Assembly: GCA_021849505.1 (NCBI GenBank)
Contig: JAJZSW010000025.1
Coordinates: forward strand, 1-33,039
DNA from: Pseudomonadota bacterium
GTDB taxonomy: Bacteria; Pseudomonadota; Gammaproteobacteria; Burkholderiales; Rhodocyclaceae
DNA: 33,039 bases
Direction of reading: 5' to 3'
Shown: positions 17,098 through 26,619 of the stretch, piece after piece
Layout: every line of letters starts with the position of its first letter
Numbering within the stretch: position 1 is the stretch's first letter
The notes under the pieces: generated by a model
Told to the model about the DNA's origin: nothing
Databases searched by the model: none
Seen by the model: the letters and a program-made list of their open reading frames with translations, nothing else
Translations under genes and position numbers: made by a program

Positions 17098-17697
17098 CTA
17101 CCAGCGCCGATCCGGGGCGGCGTCGAGCAGCGGCTTCAGGCGCGCTGCGATCGCTTCGCGCGCACGGAAGATGCGCGAGCGCACCGTGCCGATCGGACAA
17201 TCCATCACCTGGGCGATTTCCTCATACGACAGCCCTTCGATCTCGCGCAAGCCGATGGCCGTGCGTAAGTCCTCGGGCAGGGCTTCCATGGCCGCATTCA
17301 CCGTTTCTCCGATCTGGCGCGACATGAGCACGCGGTCGGGCGTTTCGTCGTCGCGCAACAGTACACTTTCTTCGATGCCCTCCGTTTCGTCATCGACGAT
17401 CTCGCTCATCACCGGCATGCGCCGACCGTTCGCCACCAGCCAGTTCTTGGCGGTATTCACCCCGATCCGGTACAGCCAGGTGTAGAACGCGCTGTCGCCC
17501 CGAAAATTCGGCAGCGCCCGATAGGCCTTGATGAAGGCTTCCTGCGTCACGTCCTCGGCTTCCGCCGGATCGCGCACCATTCGCATCACCAGCCGCAGCA
17601 GCTTGCGCTGGTATTTGCCGACCAGCAGGCCGAAGGCTTCCCGGTCGCCGGACTGGACCCGTTCGACCAGCAGCAAGTCGGCTTCGCGCTCTCCCAT
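17098..17697 (-). CDS. rpoE: RNA polymerase sigma factor RpoE (AlgU)
   Basis: A 199-residue ECF sigma factor. Region 2 contains VRDPAEAEDVTQEAFIKAYR and FRGDSAFYTWLYRIGVNTAK. Region 4 contains LSYEEIAQVMDCPIGTVRSR followed by IFRAREAIAARL. It directs the envelope-stress regulon and is held by RseA, encoded 23 bp downstream. The start at 17697 gives MGEREADLLLVERVQ. A possible sigma-E-type promoter lies upstream on the same strand (17788-17815), consistent with autoregulation. Confidence 0.97.
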   Translation of the reverse strand: MGEREADLLLVERVQSGDREAFGLLVGKYQRKLLRLVMRMVRDPAEAEDVTQEAFIKAYRALPNFRGDSAFYTWLYRIGVNTAKNWLVANGRRMPVMSEIVDDETEGIEESVLLRDDETPDRVLMSRQIGETVNAAMEALPEDLRTAIGLREIEGLSYEEIAQVMDCPIGTVRSRIFRAREAIAARLKPLLDAAPDRRW

Positions 17698-17787
17698 GAC
17701 GTGGCGATTTTCTTGTCGAAATATATTGGCGCATCAGTATAGCCGCCTTCTCATTTTGCACATTTCGCCCCATGCCGTCGCTGGCCA

Positions 17788-17815
17788 ACTGACCGGCCTG
17801 AGCGGGAATAGTTCC
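17788..17815 (-). promoter_or_regulatory. Possible sigma-E-type autoregulatory promoter of rpoE
   Basis: On the minus strand GGAACT (17810-17815) matches the sigma-E -35 element and is followed after 17 bp by TCAGT (17788-17792), a partial match to the TCnnA-type -10. It lies about 91 bp upstream of the rpoE start. The -10 is weak, so this is tentative. Confidence 0.35.
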
Positions 17816-17844
17816 ATAACCATCGTGATATAGTCAGCCGCACC

Positions 17845-19440
17845 ATGGCAAAAGACGACTTCCTGAAGACTTTCGACGTCATCGTGATCGGTAGCGGCCT
17901 CGCCGGCCAGACACTCGCCTTGCGGCTCGCCGACACGCATCGCGTCGCGATGGTGACCAAGCGGCTGATCGACGACACGGCGACCAACTACGCACAGGGC
18001 GGCATTGCCGCCGTGCTGGACGGCACCGATTCGGTCGAGTCGCACATCCAGGACACTTTCGTGGCCGGCGCCGGTCTGTGCGACCCGGTCGCCACGCGCT
18101 TCGTGGTCGAACACGGCCGCGCCGCGATCGACTGGCTGATCGCACAGGGCGTTCCCTTCACCCGTGACGAAGGCGGCTATCACCTGACCCGCGAAGGCGG
18201 CCACAGCACCCGGCGCGTCATCCACGTTGCCGACGCGACCGGCGCCTCGGTCCAGCAGACCCTGAGCCGCAAGGTGCGCCAGCACCCCAACATCACGGTG
18301 CTGGAGCGTCACATTGCCATCGACCTGATCACCGGCAGCAAGCTCGGCCGGAAAACCCAGCGCTGCTGGGGCGCCTACGTACTCGACCTCGACCACGACC
18401 GGGTACTGACCCTGTCCGCGCCCAACACAGTCATCGCCAGCGGCGGCGCCGGCAAGTCCTACCTGTTCACCAGCAACCCCGACACCGCCACCGGCGACGG
18501 CATTGCCATGGCCTGGCGCGCCGGCTGCCGTGTGGCGAACATGGAATTCATCCAGTTCCACCCGACCTGTCTCTTCCACCCGCGCGCCAAGTCCTTCCTG
18601 ATCACCGAAGCGATGCGCGGCGAAGGCGGCATCCTGCGCCTGCCCGACGCATATGGTGGCGAGCGCTTCATGACCGCACACGATCCGCGGCTGGAACTGG
18701 CGCCGCGCGACATCGTCGCCCGCGCCATCGACTACGAGATGAAGAAGCGCGGCCTCGATTGCGTCTTCCTCGACGTGACGCACAAGGGCGAAGCCTTCCT
18801 GAGCGAACATTTCCCGAACATTTATGCCCGCTGCCTCGAACTGGGCATCGATATCGCCAAGGAACCGATTCCGGTCGTGCCGGCCGCCCACTACACCTGC
18901 GGCGGCATCGTCGTCGATCTGGACGCACGCACCGACGTGGCTGGCTTGTATGCCCTGGGAGAGGCTTCCTGCACCGGCCTGCATGGCGCCAACCGGCTGG
19001 CGAGCAACTCGCTGCTCGAATGTCTCGTCTATGGCGAAGCGGCCGCGAACGACATCCGCGCCCAGAAGCCGGTCAGGTCGCCGAAACTGCCTCGCTGGGA
19101 CGAATCGCGTGTCAGCGATGCCGACGAGGAAGTCGTCATTTCCCACAACTGGGACGAGTTGCGCCGCTTCATGTGGGACTATGTCGGCATCGTGCGCACC
19201 ACCAAGCGGCTCGAACGCGCCCGCCACCGCATCCGTTTGCTGGAAAAGGAAATCGACGAGTTCTACGCGAGCTTCCGAGTCAGCAACAACCTGATCGAAT
19301 TGCGCAATCTGGTGTTGACCGCGCATCTGATCGTCGCCTGCGCACTCAAACGCAAGGAAAGCCGCGGCCTGCACTTCAGCCGGGACTATCCCGACCTGCT
19401 GCCGAAGGCGCGTAATACCGTGCTTACGCCGCGCCCCTAG
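17845..19440 (+). CDS. nadB: L-aspartate oxidase
   Basis: A 531-residue FAD enzyme that oxidises L-aspartate to iminoaspartate, the first step of de novo NAD synthesis. The dinucleotide-binding motif is [15 protein letters not shown] (12-26). Flavin and active-site motifs of the succinate dehydrogenase/fumarate reductase superfamily follow: [41 protein letters not shown] and [12 protein letters not shown]. The C-terminal helical domain ends [11 protein letters not shown]. It is divergent from rpoE across 147 bp. The last 4 bases overlap the stop of the small gene on the other strand. Confidence 0.97.
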   Translation: MAKDDFLKTFDVIVIGSGLAGQTLALRLADTHRVAMVTKRLIDDTATNYAQGGIAAVLDGTDSVESHIQDTFVAGAGLCDPVATRFVVEHGRAAIDWLIAQGVPFTRDEGGYHLTREGGHSTRRVIHVADATGASVQQTLSRKVRQHPNITVLERHIAIDLITGSKLGRKTQRCWGAYVLDLDHDRVLTLSAPNTVIASGGAGKSYLFTSNPDTATGDGIAMAWRAGCRVANMEFIQFHPTCLFHPRAKSFLITEAMRGEGGILRLPDAYGGERFMTAHDPRLELAPRDIVARAIDYEMKKRGLDCVFLDVTHKGEAFLSEHFPNIYARCLELGIDIAKEPIPVVPAAHYTCGGIVVDLDARTDVAGLYALGEASCTGLHGANRLASNSLLECLVYGEAAANDIRAQKPVRSPKLPRWDESRVSDADEEVVISHNWDELRRFMWDYVGIVRTTKRLERARHRIRLLEKEIDEFYASFRVSNNLIELRNLVLTAHLIVACALKRKESRGLHFSRDYPDLLPKARNTVLTPRP

Positions 19441-19742
19441 AACTCGTCTTTCGGAACGCGCCACTTCAGCCACACGCGGAGGCGGCGATGCGCCTCGGCG
19501 CCCGTCGCCGCTTGCGGCAGTACGAGCGATTCAATGCGTTCCCGTATGCGGAGGCGCAGAATGACGAGCCCGATGAAGACCGTCGTTCCGGGTTCGACGT
19601 GCGCCTCATCTCGCGAATCATCACACCGGTGGATCTTCATACGGCCATCCGGGCACAGCGTCAGTGCGTCGATATCGCCACGACACAGCAACTGCACGAG
19701 CAGCTGCTGTCGATTGATCGGAATGGTGATGGGCAGTGGCAC
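19437..19742 (-). CDS. Small YgfX-like protein lacking its transmembrane hairpin
   Basis: A 101-residue protein whose second half ([11 protein letters not shown]...[20 protein letters not shown] to [10 protein letters not shown]) resembles the C-terminal domain of YgfX/CptA-type proteins. The N-terminal [11 protein letters not shown] also resembles the start of that family, but the two membrane helices normally between these parts are missing (only [11 protein letters not shown] remains). It sits 10 bp after fabF on the same strand and ends over nadB. Either an internally deleted family member or a soluble variant. Family assignment is from pattern only. Confidence 0.45.
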   Translation of the reverse strand: MPLPITIPINRQQLLVQLLCRGDIDALTLCPDGRMKIHRCDDSRDEAHVEPGTTVFIGLVILRLRIRERIESLVLPQAATGAEAHRRLRVWLKWRVPKDEF

Positions 19743-19752
19743 TGCCCGAGCC

Positions 19753-20985
19753 TTACACCCGCTTGAAGGCGAGCGTGCCGTTGGTGCCGCCGAAGCCGAA
19801 GTTGTTCTTGATCGCCACTTCGATATTCAGATCACGCGCGGCATTGGCGCAGTAGTCGAGATCGCACTCCGGATCCTGCTCAATGATGTTGATGGTCGGC
19901 GGCGAAACCTGGTGGTGCACGGCGAGCGCGGTCAGCACCGACTCCAGTCCGCCGGCGCCACCGAGCAGGTGGCCTGTCATCGACTTGGTTGAATTCACCA
20001 CTAGATTGCGTGCGGCATCGCCGAAGGCCAGCTTGATCGCTTCGGTCTCGTTCTTGTCACCGAGCGGGGTCGAGGTGCCGTGCGCATTGATGTATTGCAC
20101 CTGATCGGCATTGATGCCGGCATCCTTGAGCGCATTCACCATGCTGCGGCGCGGGCCGTCGGTGTCCGGCGCCGTCATGTGATAGGCGTCGCCGCTCATG
20201 CCGAAGCCGGCCAGTTCGCAGTAGATGTGCGCACCGCGTGCCTTGGCGTGCTCGTACTCCTCGAGCACCATGACGCCCGCGCCCTCGCCCAGCACGAAGC
20301 CGTCGCGTCCCTTGTCCCACGGGCGGCTCGCCGTCGCCGGGTCGTCGTTGCGCGTCGACAATGCTTGGGCCGAGGCAAAACCGCCGACCGCCAGCGGCGT
20401 GACGGTCGACTCGGCGCCGCCGCAGACCATCGCGTCGGCATCGCCGTACTGGATCATGCGGAAGCTGGTGCCGATGGCGTGCAGTCCGGTCGTGCAAGCG
20501 GTCACCACGGCGATGTTCGGCCCCTTGAGGCCCAGCATGATCGACAGGTTGCCGGAGATCATGTTGATGATCGTGCCGGGAATGAAGAAGGGGGAAATCT
20601 TGCGCGGGCCGCCGGCGAGGAAGTCGTTGTGCGTTTCCTCGATCATCGGCAGGCCGCCGATGCCGGAACCGATATTCACGCCGATGCGATGGGCGTTCTC
20701 TTCGGTCACCACGATCCCCGATTCGCGGAAAGCCTGGATGCCGGCCGCCATGCCGTAGTGGATGAAGACATCCATGCGGCGCGCCTCCTTCGGCGAGAGA
20801 TAGTCGGCGACATTGAAGCCCTTGACCTCGCCGGCGATGCGCGCCTTGAGGGCGGATGCATCGAAGCGGGTGATCGGGCCGATGCCGTTGGTACCGGCAA
20901 GGATGGCGTTCCAGCTATCGGCGACGTTATTGCCGACCGGCGAGACAAGTCCCAGACCGGTCACGACGACTCTGCGACGCGACAA
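19753..20985 (-). CDS. fabF: 3-oxoacyl-ACP synthase II
   Basis: A 410-residue elongating ketosynthase that condenses malonyl-ACP with acyl-ACP. The catalytic Cys is C164 in [13 protein letters not shown], and the two His residues of the C-H-H triad lie in [11 protein letters not shown] and [12 protein letters not shown]. The start is TTG 20985, with AGGAGAG 4 bases upstream. Length and ending ([17 protein letters not shown]) are typical. It is the last fab gene of the cluster, separated from acpP by a terminator-like hairpin, a usual way to keep acpP message in excess. Confidence 0.97.
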   Translation of the reverse strand: MSRRRVVVTGLGLVSPVGNNVADSWNAILAGTNGIGPITRFDASALKARIAGEVKGFNVADYLSPKEARRMDVFIHYGMAAGIQAFRESGIVVTEENAHRIGVNIGSGIGGLPMIEETHNDFLAGGPRKISPFFIPGTIINMISGNLSIMLGLKGPNIAVVTACTTGLHAIGTSFRMIQYGDADAMVCGGAESTVTPLAVGGFASAQALSTRNDDPATASRPWDKGRDGFVLGEGAGVMVLEEYEHAKARGAHIYCELAGFGMSGDAYHMTAPDTDGPRRSMVNALKDAGINADQVQYINAHGTSTPLGDKNETEAIKLAFGDAARNLVVNSTKSMTGHLLGGAGGLESVLTALAVHHQVSPPTINIIEQDPECDLDYCANAARDLNIEVAIKNNFGFGGTNGTLAFKRV

Positions 20986-21023
20986 GGCTCTCTCCTAGGG
21001 GAAGCGGAAAAGAAACAAAGGGC

Positions 21024-21050
21024 AAAAACGAAGGGCACTCTCGTACCCTT
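21024..21050 (-). terminator. Terminator/attenuator between acpP and fabF
   Basis: On the minus strand AAGGGTAC-GAGA-GTGCCCTT (21031-21050) forms an 8-bp stem with one G-U pair and a GNRA tetraloop, followed by CG and five Ts (21024-21028). It would end most transcripts after acpP and let a fraction continue into fabF. Confidence 0.65.
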
Positions 21051-21063
21051 TGGCCCCTTGGAA

Positions 21064-21303
21064 TTACTTCTTGAGATTGTTGTTGACGTAGTCGATCGCC
21101 TGCTGGACGGTGGTGATCTTCTCGGCCTCCTCGTCCGGAATCTCGCACTCGAATTCTTCTTCGAGGGCCATCACCAGTTCGACCGTGTCGAGCGAATCGG
21201 CGCCCAAGTCATCGACGAAGGACGAATCGGTCTTGATGTCGGCCTCGTTAACGCCGAGCTGTTCGGCAACGATTTTCTTGACGCGCTGTTCGATGTTATC
21301 CAT
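21064..21303 (-). CDS. acpP: Acyl carrier protein
   Basis: A 79-residue acidic four-helix carrier. The phosphopantetheine site is S37 in [19 protein letters not shown], the site modified by AcpS. Length and sequence are standard for type II fatty-acid synthesis. A strong ribosome site (GGAAGGAGC) lies before the ATG. The leader also holds a small hairpin, GCGGGT/ACCCGC (21328-21346), of unknown effect. It is located between fabG and fabF as in most proteobacteria. Confidence 0.98.
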   Translation of the reverse strand: MDNIEQRVKKIVAEQLGVNEADIKTDSSFVDDLGADSLDTVELVMALEEEFECEIPDEEAEKITTVQQAIDYVNNNLKK

Positions 21304-21395
21304 ATAAATTGCTCCTTCCCTGTGAAGGCGGGTGTTTTGAACCCGCGTAGTTTAGCAAAAAGGTTTCAGATTCCCGTGACAGTCGAACCCGACCA

Positions 21396-22145
21396 TCAAA
21401 CCATGTACATGCCGCCATTGACGTGCAGCATCGTGCCGGTGATATAGGCCGCTTCCGGCCCGGCCAGGAAGGCGACGGCGTTCGCGATGTCCTCCGGTTG
21501 GCCCAGACGACCGAGCGGAATCTTGCCGATCAGCGCGTTGCGCTGCTCATCGGATAGCGCACGGGTCATCGCGGTGTCGATGAAGCCGGGGGCGATACAG
21601 TTGACCGTGATGTTGCGGCTGCCGACTTCCTGCGCCAGCGAGCGCGACATGCCGGCGACGCCGGCCTTCGAGGCGGCGTAGTTGATCTGGCCGGGGTTGC
21701 CCGAGGCGGCGACCACGGACGAAATGTTGATGATGCGCCCGGTGCGCGCCTTCATCATGCCGCGCAGCACGAGGCGGGAGAGGCGGAACACCGACTTGAG
21801 GTTGGTGTCGATCACGGCGTCCCATTCGTCGTCCTTCATGCGCATCGCGAGGTTGTCGCGCGTGATGCCGGCGTTGTTGACGAGGATGGTCACCGCGCCG
21901 AAGCGCTTTTCGACTTCGCCGAGCACGGCTTCGCAGGCCGCCCCATCGGTGACGTCGAGCACCACGCCCTGACCGGGAAATCCGGCGGCTTCGAGCGCCT
22001 TCCGGATCTCGGCGGCAGCCGCTTCGTTGATGTCGGCGCCGATGATCGTCGCGCCGCGCCGGCCCAGCGCCTGCACGATGGCGGCGCCGATGCCGCGCGA
22101 GGCGCCGGTGACGAAAGCGATTTGTCCTTTCAGATCTGCTTGCAT
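21396..22145 (-). CDS. fabG: 3-oxoacyl-ACP reductase
   Basis: A 249-residue short-chain dehydrogenase that reduces 3-oxoacyl-ACP with NADPH. The cofactor motif is VTGASRGIG (12-20), NNAG is present, the catalytic Ser lies in INISSVVAASG, and Tyr and Lys in YAASKAG. The C-terminal GTMLHVNGGMYM is FabG-specific. The start at 22145 (MQADLKGQIAFV) lies 2 bp after fabD; an in-frame extension into fabD lacks family similarity and was rejected. Confidence 0.97.
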   Translation of the reverse strand: MQADLKGQIAFVTGASRGIGAAIVQALGRRGATIIGADINEAAAAEIRKALEAAGFPGQGVVLDVTDGAACEAVLGEVEKRFGAVTILVNNAGITRDNLAMRMKDDEWDAVIDTNLKSVFRLSRLVLRGMMKARTGRIINISSVVAASGNPGQINYAASKAGVAGMSRSLAQEVGSRNITVNCIAPGFIDTAMTRALSDEQRNALIGKIPLGRLGQPEDIANAVAFLAGPEAAYITGTMLHVNGGMYMV

Positions 22146-22147
22146 GG

Positions 22148-23080
22148 TTATCCTTTCACGAGGGCCAATGTCGACTCGACGCTGGCAAGGTCGTTCATCG
22201 CGCCGCCGGCCAGACCGTCGGCGCAGCGCTTGGTCAGCCCGGCGAGCACCTTGCCGGGACCGCATTCGAACACCTGGGTGATGCCCGCCGCCTGCATGGC
22301 CCGGATCGTCTCGACCCAGCGCACCGGGGACGCCGCCTGGCGCACCAGCGCCGCCCTTATGCCCGCAGGGTCGCTCACGACGGCGACATCGACGTTGTTG
22401 ACCACCGGGATCGCCGGGGCCTTGAATTCGCGATCGACCAGCGCCGCCTGCAGGCGCTCGGCCGCCGGCTGCATCAGCGCGGAGTGGAAAGGCGCGGAGA
22501 CCGGCAGCATCACGGCACGCTTGGCGCCTGCCGCCTTGCAGGCCTCGGCCGCGCGTTCAACCGCCGCCTTGTGGCCAGCGATCACCGTCTGTTCAGGAGA
22601 GTTGAAATTCACCGCCTGCACTACCTCGCCCCGGGCCTGCTCGGCGCAGATGGCCTTGATTTTCTCGGCATCGAGGTTGAGTATCGCGGCCATCGCGCCG
22701 ACGCCGGCCGGCACGGCGTCCTGCATCGCCTTGGCGCGCAACTCGACCAGCGGCACGGCGACTTTCAGTTCCAGCACGCCGGCTGCGACGAGGGCGGCAT
22801 ATTCGCCGAGGCTGTGACCGGCGACCATCGCCGGCTGCGGTCCCTGCTTTTCCTGCCACAGGCGCCAGACGGCGATGCCAGCGGTCAGCATCAGGGGCTG
22901 GGTATTCACGGTCTGCGACAGGGCTTCGGCCGGCCCCGCGCTAACCAGTTGCCAGAGGTCGCGACCGAGCGCTGCGGAGGCCTCGTCGAAGGTAGCGCGG
23001 ATGACGGGGCTGTCGCCATATGCAGACATCATTCCCAGCGATTGCGAGCCTTGCCCCGGAAATACGAATGCGAATTTCAT
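22148..23080 (-). CDS. fabD: Malonyl-CoA:ACP transacylase
   Basis: A 310-residue acyltransferase that loads malonyl on ACP. It has the N-terminal FAFVFPGQGSQSLGM, the nucleophile S90 in GHSLGEYAAL, the malonyl-guanidinium Arg region VELRAKAMQDAVP, and a catalytic His in PVSAPFHSALMQPA. The start at 23080 follows fabH by 10 bp. Length is normal for a stand-alone FabD. Confidence 0.97.
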   Translation of the reverse strand: MKFAFVFPGQGSQSLGMMSAYGDSPVIRATFDEASAALGRDLWQLVSAGPAEALSQTVNTQPLMLTAGIAVWRLWQEKQGPQPAMVAGHSLGEYAALVAAGVLELKVAVPLVELRAKAMQDAVPAGVGAMAAILNLDAEKIKAICAEQARGEVVQAVNFNSPEQTVIAGHKAAVERAAEACKAAGAKRAVMLPVSAPFHSALMQPAAERLQAALVDREFKAPAIPVVNNVDVAVVSDPAGIRAALVRQAASPVRWVETIRAMQAAGITQVFECGPGKVLAGLTKRCADGLAGGAMNDLASVESTLALVKG

Positions 23081-23090
23081 GGTGAATACC

Positions 23091-24059
23091 TTACAAAGTG
23101 ACCAGGGCAGCGCCCCAGGTGAAGCCGCCACCGACACCCTCGAGCAGTGCCGTCTCGCCAGCGCGGAGTTGGCCCGACCGCACCGCTTCGTCGAAGGCCA
23201 GCGGAATCGAGGCCGCTGATGTGTTGCCATGGCGATCGACGGTGACGACGACCTTTTCAGGCGGCAGATGCAATTTCTTGGCCGTCGATTGCATGATGCG
23301 AATGTTGGCTTGATGGGGGATCAGCCAGTCAATCTGCTCCTTGGTCATGCCGGCTGCCGCGATGACCTCTTCGGCCACCTCGGCGAGTACCTTGACGGCG
23401 AACTTGAACACCGCCTGGCCGTCCATGCGCAGCAAGGGGTCGCCGATCGGCTGGCCGCCGCAAACGTGGCCGGGCACGGCAAGAATGTCGCGATGCCGTC
23501 CGTCGGCATGCAGCGCGGTTGCATGGATGCCCGGCGTCTCGGAGGCTTCCAGCACGATGGCGCCCGCGCCGTCGCCGAACAGCACGCAGGTACCGCGATC
23601 CTGCCAGTCGAGGATGCGCGAGAACACTTCCGACCCGACGACCAGCGCACGTTTGTGCGAGCCGGAACGGATGAACTTGTCGGCGGTCGCCAGCGCATAG
23701 ATGAAACCGCTGCAGACCGCCTGCAGGTCGAAAGCCGCGCCGCCGTTGGTGATGCCCAGCTTGTCCTGCAGGATCGTCGCGGTGCTCGGGAAGACGAAGT
23801 CCGGCGTCGAGGTCGCCAGCACGATCAGGTCGATGTCGTTCGGCTGCCGGCCGGCAGCTTCGAGGGCACGCCGGCAGGCCACCAGCGCGAGGTCGCTCGC
23901 GGCGACTCCGGCCGGCGCCAGATGGCGCGTGCGGATGCCGGTACGCTCGACGATCCATTCGTCCGAGGAATCGAGCCCCTTGTCCGCGATCAGCGCGGTG
24001 TTATCGACGGGATCGCCGGGGAGATAGCTGCCGGTACCGGTGATGCGGGAATGGATCAT
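23091..24059 (-). CDS. fabH: 3-oxoacyl-ACP synthase III
   Basis: A 322-residue initiating ketosynthase that condenses acetyl-CoA with malonyl-ACP. The triad is C116 ([12 protein letters not shown]), His in [12 protein letters not shown] and Asn in [11 protein letters not shown]. The start at ATG 24059 gives [14 protein letters not shown], the usual FabH N-terminus, rather than the in-frame ATG 24080. It lies 11 bp after plsX and starts the fatty-acid synthesis segment of the operon. Confidence 0.97.
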   Translation of the reverse strand: MIHSRITGTGSYLPGDPVDNTALIADKGLDSSDEWIVERTGIRTRHLAPAGVAASDLALVACRRALEAAGRQPNDIDLIVLATSTPDFVFPSTATILQDKLGITNGGAAFDLQAVCSGFIYALATADKFIRSGSHKRALVVGSEVFSRILDWQDRGTCVLFGDGAGAIVLEASETPGIHATALHADGRHRDILAVPGHVCGGQPIGDPLLRMDGQAVFKFAVKVLAEVAEEVIAAAGMTKEQIDWLIPHQANIRIMQSTAKKLHLPPEKVVVTVDRHGNTSAASIPLAFDEAVRSGQLRAGETALLEGVGGGFTWGAALVTL

Positions 24060-24070
24060 CGCTTGCCTTT

Positions 24071-25105
24071 TCAATCGCAAAGAGTCGGCTCTGACTGGAC
24101 GGCAGGCACGGTCGCCATGCGCGCCGCGATCTTCTCGGGCAGGTTCTGGCGCGCCGCTTCCGCCGCCTGTTCGAGCGCGTGGCGGTAGGCGAAGACATCC
24201 GCCGAACCGTGGCTCTTGACCACCACGCCCTTCAGGCCGAGCAGACTGGCGCCATTGTAGCGGCGCGGATCGACGCGCGCCTTGAAAGCCTTGAGCACGG
24301 GCAGGGCAAACAGGCCGGCCAGCTTGGTCAGCGGATTGCGTGCGAACTCCTCGCGCAGGAAGGTACTGATCATGCGCGCCAGCCCTTCCGAGGTCTTCAA
24401 AGCCACGTTGCCGACGAAGCCGTCGCAGACGACCACGTCCGCCGTACCCTTGTAGATGTCGTCGCCCTCGACGTTGCCGATGAAGTTGAGGCCGCTGTCC
24501 TTGAGCAGTTCGCCGGCGCGCTTGACGACCTCGTTGCCCTTGATGTCCTCCTCGCCGATGTTCAGCAGGCCGACGCTGGGACGCGCATCGTGTTCGAGCG
24601 CGGACGCGAGCATCGCCCCCATGATGCCGAACTGCAAGAGATGCTCAGGTGCGCAATCGACGTTGGCGCCGAGGTCGAGGACGTAGGTGTGGCCGCGCAG
24701 GGTCGGCAGCGTCGTGGCGATGGCCGGCCGGTCGATGCCAGGCAGCGTCTTGAGGACGAAGCGCGACACCGCCATCAGCGCGCCGGTGTTGCCCGCCGAG
24801 ACCGCACCGTCGGCCCTGCCCTCCTTGACGAGGTTCGCCATGACACGCATCGACGAGTCCTTCTTGAGGCGCAGCGCGGTCGCCACCGGGTCGTGCATGT
24901 CGACCACCTCGCTGGCGTGCTGCACCGCCAAGCGGCCGGCCAGCGCGGCATCGGCCATGACCAGAAATGGCTGCAGTTCCTCCGCGCGGCCGACGAGAAT
25001 CGCCGCGCAGTCACGGTCGTGCTGCAGGAACTCGAAGACCGCCGGCACGACCACGGACGGACCATGGTCGCCGCCCATGCAGTCGACTGCCAATGTAATC
25101 GTCAT
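24071..25105 (-). CDS. plsX: Phosphate acyltransferase PlsX
   Basis: A 344-residue enzyme that converts acyl-ACP to acyl-phosphate for phospholipid synthesis. Family motifs: the N-terminal [43 protein letters not shown], and [13 protein letters not shown]. It is peripheral at the inner membrane. It is preceded by rpmF and a perfect hairpin, and followed by fabH, the conserved rpmF-plsX-fabH order that links ribosome and lipid synthesis. Confidence 0.97.
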   Translation of the reverse strand: MTITLAVDCMGGDHGPSVVVPAVFEFLQHDRDCAAILVGRAEELQPFLVMADAALAGRLAVQHASEVVDMHDPVATALRLKKDSSMRVMANLVKEGRADGAVSAGNTGALMAVSRFVLKTLPGIDRPAIATTLPTLRGHTYVLDLGANVDCAPEHLLQFGIMGAMLASALEHDARPSVGLLNIGEEDIKGNEVVKRAGELLKDSGLNFIGNVEGDDIYKGTADVVVCDGFVGNVALKTSEGLARMISTFLREEFARNPLTKLAGLFALPVLKAFKARVDPRRYNGASLLGLKGVVVKSHGSADVFAYRHALEQAAEAARQNLPEKIAARMATVPAVQSEPTLCD

Positions 25106-25147
25106 TCAGTCACGCGCAGCGGCGCTTGCGGGGTGGGTGATAATGAA

Positions 25148-25175
25148 ACGGCCGGACGTTCGCACGTCCGGCCGT
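25148..25175 (-). other. Perfect hairpin between rpmF and plsX (possible attenuator)
   Basis: A 12-bp perfect inverted repeat, ACGGCCGGACGT and its complement, with a 4-base loop. On the minus strand it is followed by TTTCATTAT, too poor in T for a strong terminator. It lies between the rpmF stop and the plsX start, so it may reduce read-through or protect the rpmF message. Confidence 0.6.
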
Positions 25176-25191
25176 GTCGGGTGAAACCGGA

Positions 25192-25371
25192 TCACTCACC
25201 CTTGGTCTTGATGACCTTCTTGCCGCGATAGACGCCGGACGGGGAAATGTGGTGGCGCAGATGCACCTCGCCCGTGGTCGGCTCGATGGCCAGCGGCGGG
25301 GCGCTGAGGAAATCGTGGGCGCGATGCATGCCGCGCTTGGACGGGGACTTTTTGTTTTGCTGGACAGCCAT
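25192..25371 (-). CDS. rpmF: 50S ribosomal protein L32
   Basis: A 59-residue basic protein. It begins [20 protein letters not shown] and ends [14 protein letters not shown], the standard L32 pattern. It has no cysteines, so it is the zinc-free form. The start at 25371 has GAAGGAGTC (AAGGAG) upstream. It sits 26 bp after yceD and before plsX, as in most proteobacteria. Confidence 0.97.
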   Translation of the reverse strand: MAVQQNKKSPSKRGMHRAHDFLSAPPLAIEPTTGEVHLRHHISPSGVYRGKKVIKTKGE

Positions 25372-25397
25372 GATGACTCCTTCTTGCCTAGATCAAT

Positions 25398-25955
25398 TCA
25401 ATGTTTCTTCAAACCCGCCAGCACCGCGAACGGCGATGGCTCGCTTTTCTCTTCTGCCGCCTCCGCGCCAACCGGCGGGAGGCAATCCGCATGGCGTGGC
25501 ACGAGCGGCAACGCCAGCAGCACTTCATCCTCGACCAACGACAACACAGACAACTCCCGGCTGGCGGGAATCGCATCGTAGTCGTCGGTCTCCAAATCCT
25601 CTTCCGGCCACTCGGCATCCGGCGGAATCAGCAACAGCCGGCTGTCGATGGCGCAATCGAATCCAACCTCGGCCAGGCAGCGCTGACAATACAGGCGCAG
25701 GCGACCATTCACTTGCAAATGCAGGCACAACCTGGTCTCGCCCCCACCTGCCTCGCCCGCTTCACGGAATCCTGTCAGCGCGCAATCCAGCGCGCCCTCC
25801 CGGCTCGCCAGCACGTCGGCGAGACGCGGCAGGCTGTTCAGGGGCAGTTTCCCGGTGATGCGCTCCCCGGCAGCCGCAAACTTGAGGCTGTCGATGACCG
25901 CTCCGGCGAGGTCAGTATCTTCCCGGCACGACATAAAGGGCGCGGATGTTATCAT
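25398..25955 (-). CDS. yceD: YceD/DUF177 family protein (23S rRNA accumulation)
   Basis: A 185-residue DUF177 protein. The characteristic cysteine pair LYCQRCLAEV and the acidic EEDLETDDYDAIPA segment, then LVEDEVLLALPLVPRH, match the family, which supports 23S rRNA accumulation. The start at 25955 has a good GGAAAGGG upstream; ATG 25934 (MSCREDTDL) would shorten it by 7 residues and cannot be excluded. The pairing with rpmF immediately downstream is diagnostic. It is divergent from yceF across 72 bp. Confidence 0.9.
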   Translation of the reverse strand: MITSAPFMSCREDTDLAGAVIDSLKFAAAGERITGKLPLNSLPRLADVLASREGALDCALTGFREAGEAGGGETRLCLHLQVNGRLRLYCQRCLAEVGFDCAIDSRLLLIPPDAEWPEEDLETDDYDAIPASRELSVLSLVEDEVLLALPLVPRHADCLPPVGAEAAEEKSEPSPFAVLAGLKKH

Positions 25956-26027
25956 GCGCCGCCCTTTCCAGTCAAAGGTTTATTCGGGAAAAAAGCCTGA
26001 AAAAACATCCCATAACCATCTATTGCC

Positions 26028-26612
26028 ATGATTATTCCACGCCTCGTTCTGGCTTCGACCTCTCCCTATCGCCGCGAGTTGCTAGGCCGGCTGCAGCTGC
26101 CCTTCGAGGTCTGCGCGCCGGAAACCGACGAAACGCCGCTGTCCGGCGAGGTCCCGGCCGCGACCGCCGAGCGGCTGGCCGTCGCCAAGGCTGCGGCGGT
26201 GGTCGAAAAATACCCCGATGCCCTGATCATCGGCTCCGACCAGGTGGCCTACTTCGGCAACCAGCGTTACGGCAAGCCCGGCAACCGCGAGAATGCCCGG
26301 CTCCAGTTGCGCAGCCTGTCGGGCAAGATCGTCGTGTTCCATACCGGCCTGTGCCTGCTGAACACGCGGAGCGGGCGCCGCCACCTGCGCGGCGTGGCGA
26401 CCGAAGCCCGTTTCCGAGAACTGTCCGACGCCGAAATCGAGCGTTACATGGACAAGGAAAACGCGCTCAACTGCTCCGGCAGCGCGCGCTCCGAAGGACT
26501 TGGCATCAGTCTGCTCGAGTGGATGCGCAGCGACGATCCGACCGCGCTGGTCGGCCTGCCGCTGATCGCGTTGGCCGAGATGCTGCGCGCCGAGGGCATT
26601 CCGCTGCCCTGA
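26028..26612 (+). CDS. yceF: Maf-like m7GTP pyrophosphatase (YceF subfamily)
   Basis: A 194-residue Maf-fold nucleotide pyrophosphatase that removes non-canonical nucleotides (m7GTP in the YceF subgroup). Motifs: [23 protein letters not shown], the catalytic-base region [18 protein letters not shown], and the C-terminal [17 protein letters not shown]. These match YceF rather than YhdE. It shares a divergent region with yceD, as in E. coli where yceF and yceD are also neighbours. The rsmI-like gene follows 7 bp downstream. Confidence 0.93.
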   Translation: MIIPRLVLASTSPYRRELLGRLQLPFEVCAPETDETPLSGEVPAATAERLAVAKAAAVVEKYPDALIIGSDQVAYFGNQRYGKPGNRENARLQLRSLSGKIVVFHTGLCLLNTRSGRRHLRGVATEARFRELSDAEIERYMDKENALNCSGSARSEGLGISLLEWMRSDDPTALVGLPLIALAEMLRAEGIPLP

Positions 26613-26619
26613 ACCGACC

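Noticed and set aside
21328-21346. GCGGGT/ACCCGC hairpin upstream of acpP as a terminator of fabG-side transcription
   Set aside because: It is upstream of acpP with no T-tract on the minus strand and lies right before the ribosome site, so it is at most a leader structure.
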